Positions 63,090-64,000 of a DNA stretch of 64,000 bases are shown here, piece by piece. Numbering within the stretch: the stretch's first letter is position 1; every line of letters begins with the position of its first letter. Origin of the DNA: Segetibacter sp. GTDB lineage: Bacteria > Bacteroidota > Bacteroidia > Chitinophagales > Chitinophagaceae. A program made the translations under genes and the position numbers. The stretch lies in contig JAQBNO010000127.1 in NCBI GenBank assembly GCA_028288485.1, forward strand, positions 1 to 64,000, given 5' to 3'. The notes under the pieces are model-generated. The model was not told the DNA's origin and searched no databases. It saw nothing but the letters and a program-made list of their open reading frames with translations.

Positions 63090-63533
63090 AGAAAAATTAG
63101 CTTGAGATATTGGAGTTTTGAGAACAGAACACTTTAAGTATATCATCGTAACGCGCTTATCGATATTATATTTTCTCGGATAAACTTAAGTAAAAATAAA
63201 AATGGCACCGATGTGTTGCTTATTTCACAACTAAATTGTTTTCCGGTGCTTCTGTCTTTTTGGGCTATTTATTTTGCGGTAATTGAAACTCGTTTACTTA
63301 CCAAATTTTTCTTTGGTACCAACAGTTGCAATTCTCCCCATCACGTCTTCTTGCATGCAGTGTTTATAGAAAAAAATCAGAAACGTTCTCCATGCTCCGC
63401 AGGAGCATCGTAAGTTTCGGACAAAGACAACATGAGCACGTTGCCGGAAGATAAAAATGTGCAAGAGTCCCGCCAGGGCGGGAAGTAAAGCTTAATAGTA
63501 GGAACAAAGTGTGGCACTAAAAACCTTTCGCTT
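63090..63533. other. Intergenic region with one small hairpin
   Basis: The gap between the lipoprotein and RecC-like genes has no gene. A GC-rich hairpin (63468-63483, TCCCGCC with GGCGGGA) of a kind common in this phylum is the only feature. Confidence 0.45.
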
Positions 63534-64000
63534 TTAACCCTTATTTCCCAAAGAATAGTAAGAATCAAACAAGCCCTTTGCCTCTCCAAAAATCTCGTTG
63601 CTGTTTGCCTGGTATTGTTCAAACACTCCATCCTGGCTGAAAAAACCAAATGAATGCTCTTTTTTCAGGTAGATATCGCATGACTCGCTTTCGAGGTATT
63701 TGTTCACGAGCACCTTAAACTTGTCGTGCGGTAAGGCGGCAATTTCAGCAGGGCTTTTACTAAAATCAGGGTAAAACATTAAGATTTCTTCATGGCCGAG
63801 TTTGTAAAGATTTACCAGCTTATCCAACGTCTTCAATGCACTTTTTTTACTTCGGCTGTTCTCTTCAACTTTGTACACTTTATTTTTGACGGAAGAAATA
63901 TAATACAGATCAAGCGGGTTACCGGCAGCGATAGCAATAAGATACCTGATGTAAGCTTCGAGCAGGTACTTACTTTCATTCCTCGAAAATGAAATAAACA
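63534..64000 (-). CDS. recC: Exodeoxyribonuclease V gamma chain (RecC-like), C-terminal part
   Basis: A minus-strand frame is open from its stop at 63534 to the window edge, so this is the last 155 codons of a larger gene. Its text matches the RecC C-terminus: SKYLLEAYIRYLIAIAAGNP, VKNKVYKVEENSRSKKSALK, LDKLVNLYKLGHEEILMFYP, DFSKSPAEIAAL. RecC is the non-catalytic subunit of the RecBCD recombination nuclease and recognises Chi in the nuclease-helicase complex. An internal GTG at 63878 could be mistaken for a start, but homology and the open upstream frame (FISFSRNESKYLLEAY) show that the gene continues. recB/recD would be expected nearby, outside the window. Confidence 0.72.
   Translation of the reverse strand, partial: FISFSRNESKYLLEAYIRYLIAIAAGNPLDLYYISSVKNKVYKVEENSRSKKSALKTLDKLVNLYKLGHEEILMFYPDFSKSPAEIAALPHDKFKVLVNKYLESESCDIYLKKEHSFGFFSQDGVFEQYQANSNEIFGEAKGLFDSYYSLGNKG

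Noticed and set aside
63534-63878. Complete 114-residue gene starting at GTG 63878
   Set aside because: The frame is open and protein-like to the window edge, so it is the tail of a longer RecC-like gene.

Overview
This window looks like a chromosomal segment of a Bacteroidota bacterium, most likely Chitinophagaceae or a near relative. The evidence is protein families typical of the phylum (a type B type IX secretion sorting domain, a DUF4834 protein, N-acylornithine carbamoyltransferase in place of ornithine carbamoyltransferase, two YkuD_2 L,D-transpeptidases), several promoter-like TTTG / TAnnTTTG pairs, weak Shine-Dalgarno signals, and moderately AT-rich DNA. The family-level placement is inference. 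There is no CRISPR array, no intact IS element, no rRNA and no prophage.

Layout. 1-2 kb: a CAT-anticodon tRNA with its terminator, a HAD hydrolase and a small DUF4834 membrane protein. 1.9-7.4 kb: the rimP-nusA-infB translation/transcription cluster, whose leader carries a perfect hairpin. 7.6-13.4 kb: two secreted fibre-like proteins around a T9SS-exported protein, followed by a SurA-type chaperone. 14-19 kb: housekeeping genes (FMN reductase, PurF, SixA-like phosphatase, zinc-finger protein, SSB, ComB). 19.7-25.4 kb: a large SNF2 helicase with two SWIM-like zinc motifs and a membrane histidine kinase. 25.7-36.1 kb: a nearly complete arginine cluster (GNAT acetyltransferase, argG, argC, argD, argF', argB, argE, argH), interrupted by decayed small genes and dispersed repeats. 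36.5-42.6 kb: CorA, two tandem L,D-transpeptidases and a PIF1-like helicase. 42.7-46 kb (minus strand): 5'-nucleotidase, methyltransferase, DUF1801 protein. 46.6-56.4 kb: an SdiA-regulated lipoprotein, a metallophosphoesterase fused to a beta-barrel, an HD domain fused to a Pycsar-type transmembrane effector (PycTM), polyphosphate kinase 1 coupled by an ATGA overlap to a membrane class III nucleotide cyclase, and a single-domain response regulator. 56.8-64 kb: a leaderless metzincin, a dead YCII gene, an MFS transporter, a patatin, a dead DUF1761-like gene, a lipoprotein and the C-terminus of a RecC-like protein running off the right edge.

How it fits together. The arginine genes encode the acylated-intermediate route used in Bacteroidota. 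The most intriguing neighbourhood is 47.5-55.8 kb. There a cyclic-nucleotide-responsive effector domain carrying its own HD domain lies beside PPK1 and a nucleotide cyclase, which suggests a polyphosphate/cyclic-nucleotide signalling or stress module. The other distinctive layer is a REP-like repeat family (core near CGTTGYGTCRC) found in at least a dozen intergenic gaps. Three of these are inverted pairs (REPIN-like), and the variants show compensatory changes.

Limits: all names come from reading translated sequence and recalled family motifs. No database search or structure prediction was run.
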